Assembly: GCA_013288705.1 (NCBI GenBank)
Contig: JABDBI010000016.1
Location: forward strand, 1-36,191
Length of the DNA stretch: 36,191 nucleotides
Source of the DNA: Methanobacteriota archaeon
GTDB taxonomy: Bacteria; Myxococcota; UBA727; JABDBI01
Reading direction: 5' to 3'
The translations under genes were made by a program, and so were the position numbers. This document shows, in pieces, positions 7,872-16,155 of the stretch (within the stretch, counting starts at the first letter, position 1; each line of letters starts with the position of its first letter). The notes beneath the pieces are model-generated. The model worked only from the letters and a program-made list of their open reading frames with translations. It made no database searches and was not told where the DNA came from.

Positions 7872-8420
7872 ATGAGAAATTTTTCATCGGCCATGTTGCT
7901 ACTTCTTCCTCTTCTCTTGGCGCTAGCGCCAGGAGATCTAGCCCCATCATTCAAAGCGAAGAACCAAGATGGCAAAGTTATCAAGCTCGCCGACTTCAAA
8001 AATAAGTTCGTCCTGCTTTATTTCTACCCGATGGACAACACACCAGGCTGCACCACTGAAGCCAAAAATTTCGGTACTGAATACGCGAAGATAAAAGAAA
8101 TGAATGCCGAGGTTTTTGGTGTTTCGCGCCAGGGCGAAAAGAGTCATAAAAAATTCAAGTCCAAATATAATCTTCCGTTTGACTTACTCGTTGATGCGGA
8201 TGGATCATTGGCGAAGCAGTTTGGCGTTGGAATTGTGCCAGTGGTGGGTTTTACATCTCGTCAGAGCATTTTGATCGGGCCAGACGGAAAGGTGATCCGC
8301 TTTTATGACGATGTGGATCCATCAACACACGCGCAAGTTGTGCTAGAGGACATCAGGAAGGCGAGTGGCAAGGCGAAGCCCAAAAAGCCGATCTCTACGC
8401 TAAGCCATGGCACTACATGA
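7872..8420 (+). CDS. exported peroxiredoxin of the Bcp/PrxQ family
   Basis: A 182-residue thioredoxin-fold protein. Residues 1-20 (MRNFSSAMLLLLPLLLALAP) look like a signal peptide, so the enzyme probably works in the periplasm. The active site FYPMDNTPGCTTEAKNF gives peroxidatic C60 within the P-x-x-x-T-x-x-C motif. The resolving cysteine usual in PrxQ five residues later is replaced by N, and there is no other Cys in the protein, so it must act as a one-Cys enzyme needing an external thiol. It reduces peroxides by family. Its 3' end overlaps the convergent gene by 8 bases. There is no obvious ribosome binding site. Confidence 0.85.
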   Translation: MRNFSSAMLLLLPLLLALAPGDLAPSFKAKNQDGKVIKLADFKNKFVLLYFYPMDNTPGCTTEAKNFGTEYAKIKEMNAEVFGVSRQGEKSHKKFKSKYNLPFDLLVDADGSLAKQFGVGIVPVVGFTSRQSILIGPDGKVIRFYDDVDPSTHAQVVLEDIRKASGKAKPKKPISTLSHGTT

Positions 8421-9039
8421 CAACGCATGAAGACTCGCACTGTTGAGCACAGCTTTGGCTGGCGTGTATTACCCGAGCCGGGCGTCTTCTCGCGGCTATC
8501 ACCCGATGCCTCGCAACAATAGCCGGCTCCGGGCGTGCTGCAGGAGCTGCTGGCGCCGCTGCGCCATGAATAGGCGCGGCGGATGGCAGCCCTTCCTGTA
8601 CTTGCTGGAAAGCCCAATAAGCACTGTTGGCGATATTTGCGTCTTCGGCGTTCCACACCCTAAAAAATGACGCCGCACGATCCGGATGATCACGGTAAAG
8701 ATGCGCAAGATGTGTGAGGAATCTATGCATCCATGCAACCTGGGCATCAGCCTCCGCTATTTGCCTCCCCATTTCCGCAAGCTGCTCTCCATTTCCATCT
8801 GCGCCATGCGCAACGAGAGCAATCATGATTCGCATATTTCCCGCCACCCTGGCAATTCTGAGGGCATCGGCTACGAATTCTGGAGTCGGGTCCTGCGTGA
8901 GCGCGATGCATACGGCTGCAAAGTTATTCGTGCGGGCTGCGTCGGAAAGTGATAAGTCTCCACCAGCCAAAAGTGGCGGGCAATTCATCACTAGCGCTAA
9001 CAAGTATGCAAACAAAACTTGGAACAGCTTTTGTGTCAT
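8413..9039 (-). CDS. secreted ankyrin-like protein
   Basis: A 208-residue protein with a signal peptide (LFQVLFAYLLALVMNCPPLLAGG). Residues about 32-82 (LSDAARTNNFAAVCIAL, then ALRIARVAGNMRIMIALVAHGAD) look like two degenerate ankyrin units. A helical segment follows, then an Ala/Pro linker, an Arg-rich stretch (ARHRVIAARRRPARV), and a tail with three Cys ending SCVVM. It would bind a partner protein outside the cytoplasm; no enzyme motif is seen. It is divergent from the deacetylase gene and convergent with the peroxiredoxin. Confidence 0.65.
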   Translation of the reverse strand: MTQKLFQVLFAYLLALVMNCPPLLAGGDLSLSDAARTNNFAAVCIALTQDPTPEFVADALRIARVAGNMRIMIALVAHGADGNGEQLAEMGRQIAEADAQVAWMHRFLTHLAHLYRDHPDRAASFFRVWNAEDANIANSAYWAFQQVQEGLPSAAPIHGAAAPAAPAARPEPAIVARHRVIAARRRPARVIHASQSCAQQCESSCVVM

Positions 9040-9077
9040 TGACGCGCCTTTGGATGACTGGCCAAAAATCTGAATGT

Positions 9078-9106
9078 TTGAATTACGGTCGTCAATGAGG
9101 TATTGT
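9078..9106 (+). promoter_or_regulatory. candidate promoter of the deacetylase gene
   Basis: TTGAAT (9078-9083) and TATTGT (9101-9106) are separated by 17 bases, 19 bases before the ATG at 9126. The -10 is weak but the spacing is ideal. Confidence 0.35.
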
Positions 9107-9125
9107 TTCTTGCAGACATTGAAAA

Positions 9126-10070
9126 ATGCGCGAAAAGCTAATGGAACTTCTTTCCCACACAGCCATGCTCAAAACTGGCGATCCCGCGCATCCCGAAAAT
9201 GCCACTCGCTTAGCAGCGATTTTGTCGCGCTTAAAGAGCAGCGAGTACAACATAGATCTCACAGTCGAGCGCCTCGCAACGCGCGATGAACTCAGGTTGG
9301 TTCACTCGACAGCGTATATTGATCAGATGCTCTCGTTCGACAAAGAATATATGAGCCTCGAACACGAGATGCTCATCGCACCAAGCGATGTAGAGTCTGC
9401 ACGCCTTGCTGCGGGAATCGGTCTTGAGCTTGTCGAGCGCGTTCTCGATGGGCGTGCCCGCAGTGGCTTCGCACTCGTGCGCCCCCCCGGGCATCACGCG
9501 CGCCCAGACGCCGGCATGGGATTTTGCATCTTCAATAACATTGCTATTGCTGCCAAGCGTGCCCTCGCCCTTGGCATCCAGCGTATTCTCATTCTTGATT
9601 TCGATGTGCACCATGGCAATGGCACGCAAGAAGCTTTTTATGACGATAATCGGGTGTTATTTATTGATATTCATCAAGATGATCTATTTCCAAAACATTC
9701 GGGTTCCATAGATGAAAAAGGGAAAGATGCTGGACTCGGATTCACCGTCAATATACCACTACCAGACTCATGTTTTGATGATGACTATCTACGCGTTCTT
9801 GAAAAACAGATAAAACCATTGGCGCTGAACTTTAAACCTGAGTTGATTCTCGTATCCGCCGGATTCGACGCGCATGAAGACGACCCCCTGGCATCCATGC
9901 GGCTTTCTTCCAAGGGATATGGGCAGATTGCAAAGCAGATTAAAGCCATTGCAAATGCGAGCTGCGATGGCAAATGTATATTTTTCTTAGAGGGCGGCTA
10001 CAACCCTGAGAATTTAGCGAACGATGTTTTCGAGTGCATTCATGAATTTAACACCACAACAACTTCTTGA
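9126..10070 (+). CDS. histone-deacetylase-family (AcuC/arginase fold) deacetylase
   Basis: A 314-residue protein that matches the class II HDAC-like bacterial deacetylases along its length. The catalytic His pair is H123/H124 in VRPPGHHA. The zinc ligands are D160 and H162 in LDFDVHHGNGT and D248 in SAGFDAHEDDPL. GMGFCIFNNIAIAA and FLEGGYNPE are further family signatures. Bacterial members remove acetyl groups from acetylpolyamines, proteins or other amides. The substrate is not determinable here. An alternative start is the ATG at 9141, since neither start has a strong ribosome binding site. Its end overlaps the next gene by 29 bases, suggesting co-translation. Confidence 0.9.
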   Translation: MREKLMELLSHTAMLKTGDPAHPENATRLAAILSRLKSSEYNIDLTVERLATRDELRLVHSTAYIDQMLSFDKEYMSLEHEMLIAPSDVESARLAAGIGLELVERVLDGRARSGFALVRPPGHHARPDAGMGFCIFNNIAIAAKRALALGIQRILILDFDVHHGNGTQEAFYDDNRVLFIDIHQDDLFPKHSGSIDEKGKDAGLGFTVNIPLPDSCFDDDYLRVLEKQIKPLALNFKPELILVSAGFDAHEDDPLASMRLSSKGYGQIAKQIKAIANASCDGKCIFFLEGGYNPENLANDVFECIHEFNTTTTS

Positions 10071-10704
10071 GAGCGTGCCTGATCTTGCCGATTGGAAAGA
10101 TGCAGAGCGCTGGTTGAAGTCCTGCCCCGAGATTGTTTCCTGCGAGCAATTCATGTCGCTGGAATGGAATGATATCGAAGAACATGTGCAGAGCTCTTTT
10201 GGCTTGCATGCTTCGGAGCATTGGCGAAAATTTGTGCTGTCAACTTTTGCGGCAGATTTGATTTCCTACCCGAAACTCTCCGACCAGGTGGATTTCGCGC
10301 GCTTGCTTTACGTCATGCATGCGTTTCCGAAAGGATTTCGCGTGTGGTGGGTCAAAGCCGACGATGGATCTTGGTGGCCAGTCGGCTATACGGGATGGTA
10401 CCCCATGCTCGACTACCAATTCGCTATTTTTGAGAAGAGTCCCGAGCTAATCAAAGATCGCACAGTTGTACCGAATGTGCATAGGCCTGCAAATCCGTTC
10501 TTGTATCTCTTTAGTTACAGCGTCGCCCCGGCGCTCAAAAAGACATTGCTGTCACGCACACTGATTAAGCGCTTCGTCGACGATATTCATGCGCAAGATT
10601 TTGGCGGGCTCGCTTGTATCACGGTCTCCGAGGAAGGAGCCAGTGTGGCCAAGAAATTTGGCATGACGTACGCGGGCAATGAGGTATACGCCTTGCGCGT
10701 CTAG
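10042..10704 (+). CDS. hypothetical protein coupled to the deacetylase gene
   Basis: A 220-residue soluble protein of no recognised family. The middle is strongly aromatic (GFRVWWVKADDGSWWPVGYTGWYPML). The C-terminal part (GGLACITVSEEGASVAKKFGMTYAGNEVYALRV) resembles the end of GNAT-type acetyltransferases, where a helix precedes the G-F/M strand, but no clear acetyl-CoA loop is seen. If it were an acyltransferase, pairing with a deacetylase would be notable. The start at 10042 (MNLTPQQLLE) is preferred; 10024 is in the same frame. It is convergent with epmA, overlapping it by 4 bases. Confidence 0.65.
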   Translation: MNLTPQQLLESVPDLADWKDAERWLKSCPEIVSCEQFMSLEWNDIEEHVQSSFGLHASEHWRKFVLSTFAADLISYPKLSDQVDFARLLYVMHAFPKGFRVWWVKADDGSWWPVGYTGWYPMLDYQFAIFEKSPELIKDRTVVPNVHRPANPFLYLFSYSVAPALKKTLLSRTLIKRFVDDIHAQDFGGLACITVSEEGASVAKKFGMTYAGNEVYALRV

Positions 10705-11681
10705 ATCTCGTGCTCGGAAAACGCTTGGACCTCTCCGATGGTTTGCTTATCCAAAAGCACCATCACGAGACGATCGATACCGAGTGCCATTCCAGCACCG
10801 CTTGGAATACCTCGCTCGAGCGCCTCAATATATTTCTCGTCGAGCACGACACGGGGCTTACCTTCTTCTTCACGACGTTTTTGCTCGCGCGCAAAGAAAT
10901 CACGCTGCATCCCGGCATCGCGCAAAAACGGAAAACCGTCGGCGATTTCAATACCTGCCATATAGAGCTCGCTTCTCTCAGCTACATGTGGATCACGCTC
11001 GCTCAGCTGAGCCGATGACGTCATGAATGCCGGCCATTCTCGCAGAAACGTTGGTGTGTCTTTACCCAAATACGGCTGCACAAGATCGAGCAGAAACGAC
11101 AACACTAGATGCTGGTCACGCAGAAAATTTGCAGGCAACCTAACGCCAGCATCATTCGCAGATTCACAGAGTGCAGCAAGAGAGAAATCTCCGACATCGT
11201 GCATACGTAGATATCGCGAAAACGCTTCGCGCACAGTGAGACGTTCCCATGGGCTAGCCATATCGATCGCGTGACCACGATAATTCAGCTGGTCTTTGCC
11301 TGGATGGATTTGCCTAAATGCATCCCGTATAAATCGAATTGCGTCTTCCTCGATATCCTCGAGCAACGCATGCGCGCGTGCCCATTCGAGCATGGTGAAC
11401 TCGGAGCTATGATAAGGCCCTTTTTCGTTGGCGCGGAAATTCTTCGTGAGGGTGAATACCTTATCCCAGCCATCCACGATGAGGCGCTTAATCTGGTACT
11501 CGGTTGACGTGACGAGATAGCCATTGCCGGCAATAATCGAGTCGATCTGCACGTCGGGGCAAGTGCCTTTGACGAGCATGGGGGTCTCGGCTTCGAGAAA
11601 GTCGTGCGCGTAAAGAGCCTCGCGGATTGTGCGGAGAATGAGCTGACGCTGCCATAGGGGTTTTGAGATATCGCCGTTCAT
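10701..11681 (-). CDS. epmA: EF-P--(R)-beta-lysine ligase
   Basis: A 326-residue, class II lysyl-tRNA-synthetase-like protein without the anticodon-binding domain, the same length as E. coli EpmA (GenX/PoxA). Visible are motif 1 (DFLEAETPMLVKGTCPD), LVTSTEYQIKRLIVDG, motif 2 (FRANEKGPYHSSEFTMLEW) and motif 3 (GAGMALGIDRLVM). It attaches beta-lysine to the conserved lysine of elongation factor P, which lets the ribosome pass polyproline stretches. EpmB and EF-P are not in the window. The ATG at 11681 is preferred. A GTG at 11696 is in frame and would overlap the stop of the toxin gene (GTGTTGA). Confidence 0.95.
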   Translation of the reverse strand: MNGDISKPLWQRQLILRTIREALYAHDFLEAETPMLVKGTCPDVQIDSIIAGNGYLVTSTEYQIKRLIVDGWDKVFTLTKNFRANEKGPYHSSEFTMLEWARAHALLEDIEEDAIRFIRDAFRQIHPGKDQLNYRGHAIDMASPWERLTVREAFSRYLRMHDVGDFSLAALCESANDAGVRLPANFLRDQHLVLSFLLDLVQPYLGKDTPTFLREWPAFMTSSAQLSERDPHVAERSELYMAGIEIADGFPFLRDAGMQRDFFAREQKRREEEGKPRVVLDEKYIEALERGIPSGAGMALGIDRLVMVLLDKQTIGEVQAFSEHEI

Positions 11682-11689
11682 TGGCAACC

Positions 11690-12106
11690 TCAACACCCAA
11701 TCACTTCAAAATTCATCGCCCGTGCGCTTCTTCCAAGCTGCTCATCATGGGTCAAAAAGGCGAGTTCCTCGCCTTCTTGCTTCTGCCAAAGAAGAGCCGT
11801 CGATAAATGGATCGCATCGAGCGTTTTCAATGTGGTGGGGAATGGTTGGCAAGCGCGATCGAGAATCGGAGCACCAAGTTTCACAAAGCGAATTGAACGC
11901 ATAGCTTTGTAGAGAAGTGCCCTCCTCTCTGAGATGTCTTCGTCAGAAATTGCGAGTCCAAGGCGCATTCTGTCAATCGTACGAAAGCACTCCACTCTCA
12001 AGAGTTCGCTCGCAACCAACTGCTTGAGTGCTTTAGGCAACTTAATGGTATCCTTCTCTCCAAACACTGTTCTCAAGACAACCGACGAATCAACATAGGC
12101 GTTCAT
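11690..12106 (-). CDS. PIN-domain RNase toxin
   Basis: A 138-residue PIN-domain protein. The likely metal ligands are D6 (AYVDSSVVLR), E39 (LRVECFR), D97 (LDAIHLSTAL) and D121 (LTHDEQLGRSA), so the toxin looks intact. Members are endoribonucleases held inactive by the antitoxin encoded just before. The start overlaps the antitoxin stop as ATGA, giving coupled translation. Its end lies 8 bases from the epmA ATG, so readthrough into epmA is likely. It belongs to the PIN branch that pairs with Phd-like antitoxins rather than the VapB at 1123. Confidence 0.85.
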   Translation of the reverse strand: MNAYVDSSVVLRTVFGEKDTIKLPKALKQLVASELLRVECFRTIDRMRLGLAISDEDISERRALLYKAMRSIRFVKLGAPILDRACQPFPTTLKTLDAIHLSTALLWQKQEGEELAFLTHDEQLGRSARAMNFEVIGC

Positions 12107-12366
12107 CGATCTCCTCGCTCTTCTTTCAGAAATTCCAAGCTATCGGTAGAGATTCCCGAAATTGGCCCTGGGCGCATGGCAAAAAAAAGTCGCGGCTCCT
12201 CGGAGGCGTCCTCAACTTCGAGTTCCTTCGTCGGCCCCTTCTGAAACGGCATAACCTGCGCAAGCGGCTCCTTACGATCTAAAACAATCACCCCCTCACC
12301 CTTTCGCACATAGCCGAGGTATTTACCCATTTCTGCTTTGAATTTCGCTATATTGACTGATTTCAT
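12103..12366 (-). CDS. Phd/YefM-family antitoxin
   Basis: An 87-residue protein. The N-terminus MKSVNIAKFKAEMGKYLGYVRKGEGVIVLDRKEPLAQVMPF is the Phd/YefM DNA-binding and dimerisation fold. The acidic C-terminal part (ELEVEDASEEPR, then SLEFLKEERGDR) is the toxin-binding tail. The ATG at 12366 is chosen because AGGG lies 8 bases before it; 12372 and 12390 are in-frame alternatives. It pairs with the PIN toxin by a 4-base overlap and probably represses the palindromic promoter upstream. Confidence 0.85.
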   Translation of the reverse strand: MKSVNIAKFKAEMGKYLGYVRKGEGVIVLDRKEPLAQVMPFQKGPTKELEVEDASEEPRLFFAMRPGPISGISTDSLEFLKEERGDR

Positions 12367-12387
12367 TGGCATGACCCTAAATATGAC

Positions 12388-12428
12388 CATTCATAACTAT
12401 TATAGGACTATGAATGACCATCCGTCAA
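12388..12428 (-). promoter_or_regulatory. toxin-antitoxin promoter with palindromic operator
   Basis: Read on the minus strand: -35 TTGACG (12428-12423), an 18-base spacer, and -10 TATAAT (12404-12399). The -10 lies in the 13-base centre of a perfect 8-bp dyad, CATTCATA (12388-12395) and TATGAATG (12409-12416). ATGGTCAT occurs on each side of the dyad. This is the expected autorepression site for the Phd/PIN pair. Confidence 0.65.
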
Positions 12429-12597
12429 GATGCCAATACGCTCCCCATTGCAACTGCAGGCGAATGGGCACGCGGACCGAAAACCCGCACCATCCAGATA
12501 ATCGCCGGCACCAACGCTGCAGCTCCGCTTGTCAGAAAGCCTATCCCGATACCCATGTTCCGGTTTGCGTCCTCCATTATTTCGGCTTTCTCGGATC

Positions 12598-13299
12598 TCA
12601 ACAACCTGGGCAGTACAGATTAAGATAGTTACAAATATCGCACCCGCACATGCACGCCTGCGAAATGGTTGTAATCCCCGCAACGACGCAATTCACAATC
12701 ATCCAGTTGCTGACTTGATTATAGTCCCTGCTGGGCCAGCAGTTGAAAACAACTCCCAGCGTCATCATGCCAGCTTGGATGCAGGAGTTAACGGGGTTCA
12801 ATACGCCAATGCCGGTGCTCGCACCTGCACTATCGATGAAGAGAGCCACTTGGTCATATTGATACCCGCCAGGAAATATCGCATTCTCTTCAATTGGCGT
12901 AGCCAGAAACGAAAACTGCTTCAGATTTGGATTATAAGTCGGATCGGTCATACTAAATGCAACTTTTGTTGGCGGCCGCCCGTCACGCGGCATACTCAGC
13001 AGCGCAGCATTCGGGGGAATCTCTTTGTTCGCACGACCACCAAACAGCTCCGGCCAAGCTGTAACCAAATGCTCCATGGAAATCCGTCGTGCCAACCGTT
13101 CGGGGCGATCCGTAAATGAGAGTACTTCCGGATTCACGTTGTCTATGGTGACGTGCCAAAAATTTCCGGGATAAGCTGTTAACGTCGCATTCCCACCGCT
13201 GGCCACAAACTCCCATGCTTTTCCTTGAAAATCTGCTGCCGTGGTGTCGGCGCTCAAAAATCTGGCGAAGAGCAATAGGATAGACAGTATGCGCGTCAT
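12598..13299 (-). CDS. secreted protein with Cys-rich C-terminus
   Basis: A 233-residue protein with a signal peptide (RILSILLLFARFLSA). The N-terminal half, with FWHVTIDNVNPEVLSFTDRPERLA and then EIPPNAALLSM, resembles a short secreted beta-rich domain that I associate with Legionella- and Coxiella-type hypothetical proteins; this is from memory and not certain. The last 70 residues hold nine cysteines, among them ACMCGCDIC and LYCPGC, and no metal enzyme motif. It lies 38 bases downstream of lysC-lysA on the same strand but has no evident link to it. Confidence 0.65.
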   Translation of the reverse strand: MTRILSILLLFARFLSADTTAADFQGKAWEFVASGGNATLTAYPGNFWHVTIDNVNPEVLSFTDRPERLARRISMEHLVTAWPELFGGRANKEIPPNAALLSMPRDGRPPTKVAFSMTDPTYNPNLKQFSFLATPIEENAIFPGGYQYDQVALFIDSAGASTGIGVLNPVNSCIQAGMMTLGVVFNCWPSRDYNQVSNWMIVNCVVAGITTISQACMCGCDICNYLNLYCPGC

Positions 13300-13337
13300 A
13301 GTTTTCCAAATCCAATGGGATTCATCGTGAAACGGAT

Positions 13338-15950
13338 TTAGAAAAGAAATGATTCCGTATTCAGCAACATCGTCTCCGCGGCCGGCTCCCGCATGTTGTA
13401 CTCGGAGCCCATCACGTGCCCATAAGCGCCCGCCGTATCGATCAGCAGCACATCGCCTTCCCCCGTCTCCGGCAATGAGCGAGAAAACCCGAGCGTATCG
13501 CCAGATTCACAAATCGGCCCCACTACATTTGCCGTCATCGTGACCGGCTCATGCAATCGACTCAAGTTCACAATGCGATGATACGCTCCATACAACGCGG
13601 GGCGAATCAACGAATTCATCCCCGTATCCACACCGACAAAGCGCGTTGCTCCCTTTTCCTTGGTCTGCGTCACGCTTGCAAGCAGCACGCCAGCATTCGC
13701 AACCATATAACGACCTGGCTCAAGCCATATCTCAAATTGCGGATAACTTTTCTTGACAGCCATCAGCTGCTCATCAAGCGCGCCGATGTCTAATCCACCA
13801 TCCGAAGGACTCGAGGCAACAGGCAGCCCACCGCCGATATCGAGGATGCGCACGTTGGGGAAACTCTCGGCTCGTTGCGCAAGAAATATCGCCGTATCTC
13901 GCCAGTGCGTGGGCGTCTGAATGCCACTGCCCGCATGCGCATGAAGGCCAATGACTTTGACGTCGTGTTCATGAACAAGAGCCTTCACCGTCTCAAGCTG
14001 CGAGAGCGAGATGCCAAACTTAGATTGCTCGCCTGCTGTTTGCACATGGCTGTGATGTCCCATCCCCCGACCCGGGTCGAGGCGCAGCAAGAGCTCCCTG
14101 CCAGCAAACATTTCTGGCCAATGGGCGAGTGGATAGACGTTGTCTAGCGTGACAAAGCAACCTAGCGCGAGTGCTGCACTATATTCCTCTCGCCCAGCGA
14201 AGTTAGGTGTAAATAACAGTCGAGACGCTTCGATGTCGGGAAATAAGCCACGAATGTAATTCACTTCCTGTAGCGACACGCACTCGAAGCCAATACCAAG
14301 CGCATGCAAAGTCTTTAACACGCCGGCGTTATTGTTCGCCTTCATGGCAAAAAAACAGCGATCGATAGATTTCTTAGAAGTCAAACTGCGTGCGTTATGC
14401 TCGAGGCTCTCCTGGTCATACACGTAAAGTGGCGATTGCACACGCGCCAGTTGCAACAAATCGGCTTGTCGTCTCATCCACCAGGCGGGCACTTCGTCTT
14501 GACGCATGGGCTCGCCAAATTGCTCTTTCCATGTTGGTCCAAACGTATCGTCTGCAACAACCCGACCGAAAAGCAATTGGTGAAGCTGCTCAACGAGGCG
14601 ATCGGCCTGCTCTTCTTCCACTACAAACGTCAGGTTCAAGTCGCTTGCTGCTTGGGAAACGAGAAATACCTTTGGACCTTCGAACAATTCGAGCACGGGG
14701 CCAAGCTGATGCAGTATCGAGCGAATATTCTGCCCGACGAGGCTGATTGCTGCACAGGCTTCGATCACCTGTGCTTTGCCAAGCGCACCGAGATCCTCGG
14801 TCAACGCGTCGAGAACTTTCGGGTTGAGGGCGTTGGACAATGGATCCAAAGAAACGGTGACGTTGGTCTCCGAAGTAGAAACTAAGTCTACCGACAAACC
14901 GTGTCGCTGAAATTGCGAAAACAGATTGGCGAGAAAACCAACCTCCTGCCACATACCAAGATTCTCGATAGAGACGAGGGTGATTCCCTTCTTCGCCGAA
15001 ATCGCCTTGATGCAACGATCACGCCTCGATGGATTCGACGAGATAATTGTGCCATCCACGCTGGGCGCAAGAGTGCTGCGAATATGCAATGGAATGTTAT
15101 ATTTCTGCAGCGGTGCGATGCATCTTGGATGCAGCACTTTGGCACCCATACTCGCAAGTTCTTGTGCTTCGGTATAATCGAGTTGTTTGAGAAGGCGAGC
15201 GTCCCCGATGTCTCTCGGGTTGGCGGTGTACATGCCCGGAACGTCTGTCCAGATTTCGCAGCGTACTGCTTGGAGCTTCGCTGCGAAATAGGCAGCGGAC
15301 GTGTCGGAGCCTCCCCGACCTAGCAAGACTGTGTTGCCTTCGGAATCGCTCGCGATGAAACCCTGTGTTAGGATAATCGGAGCGGGTTCACTGGCGAGTA
15401 AATGGATGAGGTCGGCATCGGTTTGATGCGTGCACGTTGCGGATAGGTAATGGCGACGTTCTGATAGAATACCCGCGTCGTCTGATGCGCGTAAAATCTT
15501 CCGCGCATCCATCCACAACACTTTGTCGCCTTGAGCAGCAAGATGGGCAGCCCCGAGTTTTGTCGATAACAGTTCGCCAAATGCCATTACGTGCGCGTGG
15601 ATCCGAGGCGTCACTTCCCCGACCAAAGATGCGCCGAGCAGCAGGCGTTCTAAAATGGCGAAGTCGCTGCCGAGAATGGTCTGAAAGTCGACGCCCAATT
15701 CGCTGGCGAGCGCCTTGTGCTTCTCGGTGATTTCTTTGAGAATGGGTTTGATGTCTTTCCCGGCGCAAATTTGCTTGAGAGCTTTCTCGAGCGCATTGGA
15801 AATGCCGGTGACTGCCGAGCAGACAACAATGGTTTTTAAGCCGGCGGCAACATGCGCGCGCGCGATAGCAGCAATGGTGTCCCAGCGGGCTTTGGACACC
15901 ACACTGGTGCCGCCAAACTTAACAACAATGAAAGTAGGTGTATGTGGCAT
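13338..15950 (-). CDS. bifunctional aspartokinase / diaminopimelate decarboxylase
   Basis: An 870-residue fusion of the first and last enzymes of the DAP-lysine pathway. Residues 1-300 are the aspartokinase domain (VVKFGGTS 9-16; GRGGSDTSAA 211-220). Residues 315-465 hold two ACT domains (DLVSTSETNVTVSLD), the usual site of lysine feedback. From about 485 a LysA-type decarboxylase follows: the PLP lysine is K537 in FFAMKANNN, with HAHAGSGI, DIGGGLP, EPGRYMVANAG and the catalytic Cys segment GPICESGDTL. Both halves look intact. Such fusions are known in Xanthomonadaceae and some Legionella-type bacteria. There is no good ribosome binding site before the ATG at 15950. Confidence 0.95.
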   Translation of the reverse strand: MPHTPTFIVVKFGGTSVVSKARWDTIAAIARAHVAAGLKTIVVCSAVTGISNALEKALKQICAGKDIKPILKEITEKHKALASELGVDFQTILGSDFAILERLLLGASLVGEVTPRIHAHVMAFGELLSTKLGAAHLAAQGDKVLWMDARKILRASDDAGILSERRHYLSATCTHQTDADLIHLLASEPAPIILTQGFIASDSEGNTVLLGRGGSDTSAAYFAAKLQAVRCEIWTDVPGMYTANPRDIGDARLLKQLDYTEAQELASMGAKVLHPRCIAPLQKYNIPLHIRSTLAPSVDGTIISSNPSRRDRCIKAISAKKGITLVSIENLGMWQEVGFLANLFSQFQRHGLSVDLVSTSETNVTVSLDPLSNALNPKVLDALTEDLGALGKAQVIEACAAISLVGQNIRSILHQLGPVLELFEGPKVFLVSQAASDLNLTFVVEEEQADRLVEQLHQLLFGRVVADDTFGPTWKEQFGEPMRQDEVPAWWMRRQADLLQLARVQSPLYVYDQESLEHNARSLTSKKSIDRCFFAMKANNNAGVLKTLHALGIGFECVSLQEVNYIRGLFPDIEASRLLFTPNFAGREEYSAALALGCFVTLDNVYPLAHWPEMFAGRELLLRLDPGRGMGHHSHVQTAGEQSKFGISLSQLETVKALVHEHDVKVIGLHAHAGSGIQTPTHWRDTAIFLAQRAESFPNVRILDIGGGLPVASSPSDGGLDIGALDEQLMAVKKSYPQFEIWLEPGRYMVANAGVLLASVTQTKEKGATRFVGVDTGMNSLIRPALYGAYHRIVNLSRLHEPVTMTANVVGPICESGDTLGFSRSLPETGEGDVLLIDTAGAYGHVMGSEYNMREPAAETMLLNTESFLF

Positions 15951-16022
15951 GATGACCAGGAATTAACCAGAACAGACCTGCTTACGCAATAAGGGCCAAA
16001 TTCAGGCACCCTTGAATATTTG

Positions 16023-16100
16023 AGCCGCAGTCATTTACCATGGCCCACGTGTTTACCTAGGCACCAGCGGCTGTGAAACAGACGCGCGGGTCTAGGTGAA
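16023..16100. promoter_or_regulatory. intergenic region with two mutually exclusive stems
   Basis: AGCCGC (16023-16028) can pair with GCGGCT (16067-16072), and TTTACCTAG (16052-16060) can pair with CTAGGTGAA (16092-16100, one G-T pair). The second stem starts inside the loop of the first, so they form either a pseudoknot or alternative folds. TTTACC also occurs twice (16034-16039, 16052-16057). The region is the leader of either lysC-lysA (minus) or the lipoprotein methyltransferase (plus). I see no match to the lysine riboswitch core. Confidence 0.3.
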
Positions 16101-16155
16101 AGAAAGATATTTGCGCCCAAACACAGATTTGATACAGCCGGCATCAGGAGTGTTT

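Noticed and set aside
12408-12683. Small frames on both strands between the antitoxin and the Cys-rich secreted gene
   Set aside because: They overlap the toxin-antitoxin promoter and the end of the real gene. Composition and start signals do not support coding.
15951-16155. Lysine riboswitch upstream of lysC-lysA
   Set aside because: Stems are present, but the conserved core sequences of the lysine riboswitch are not visible on the minus strand.
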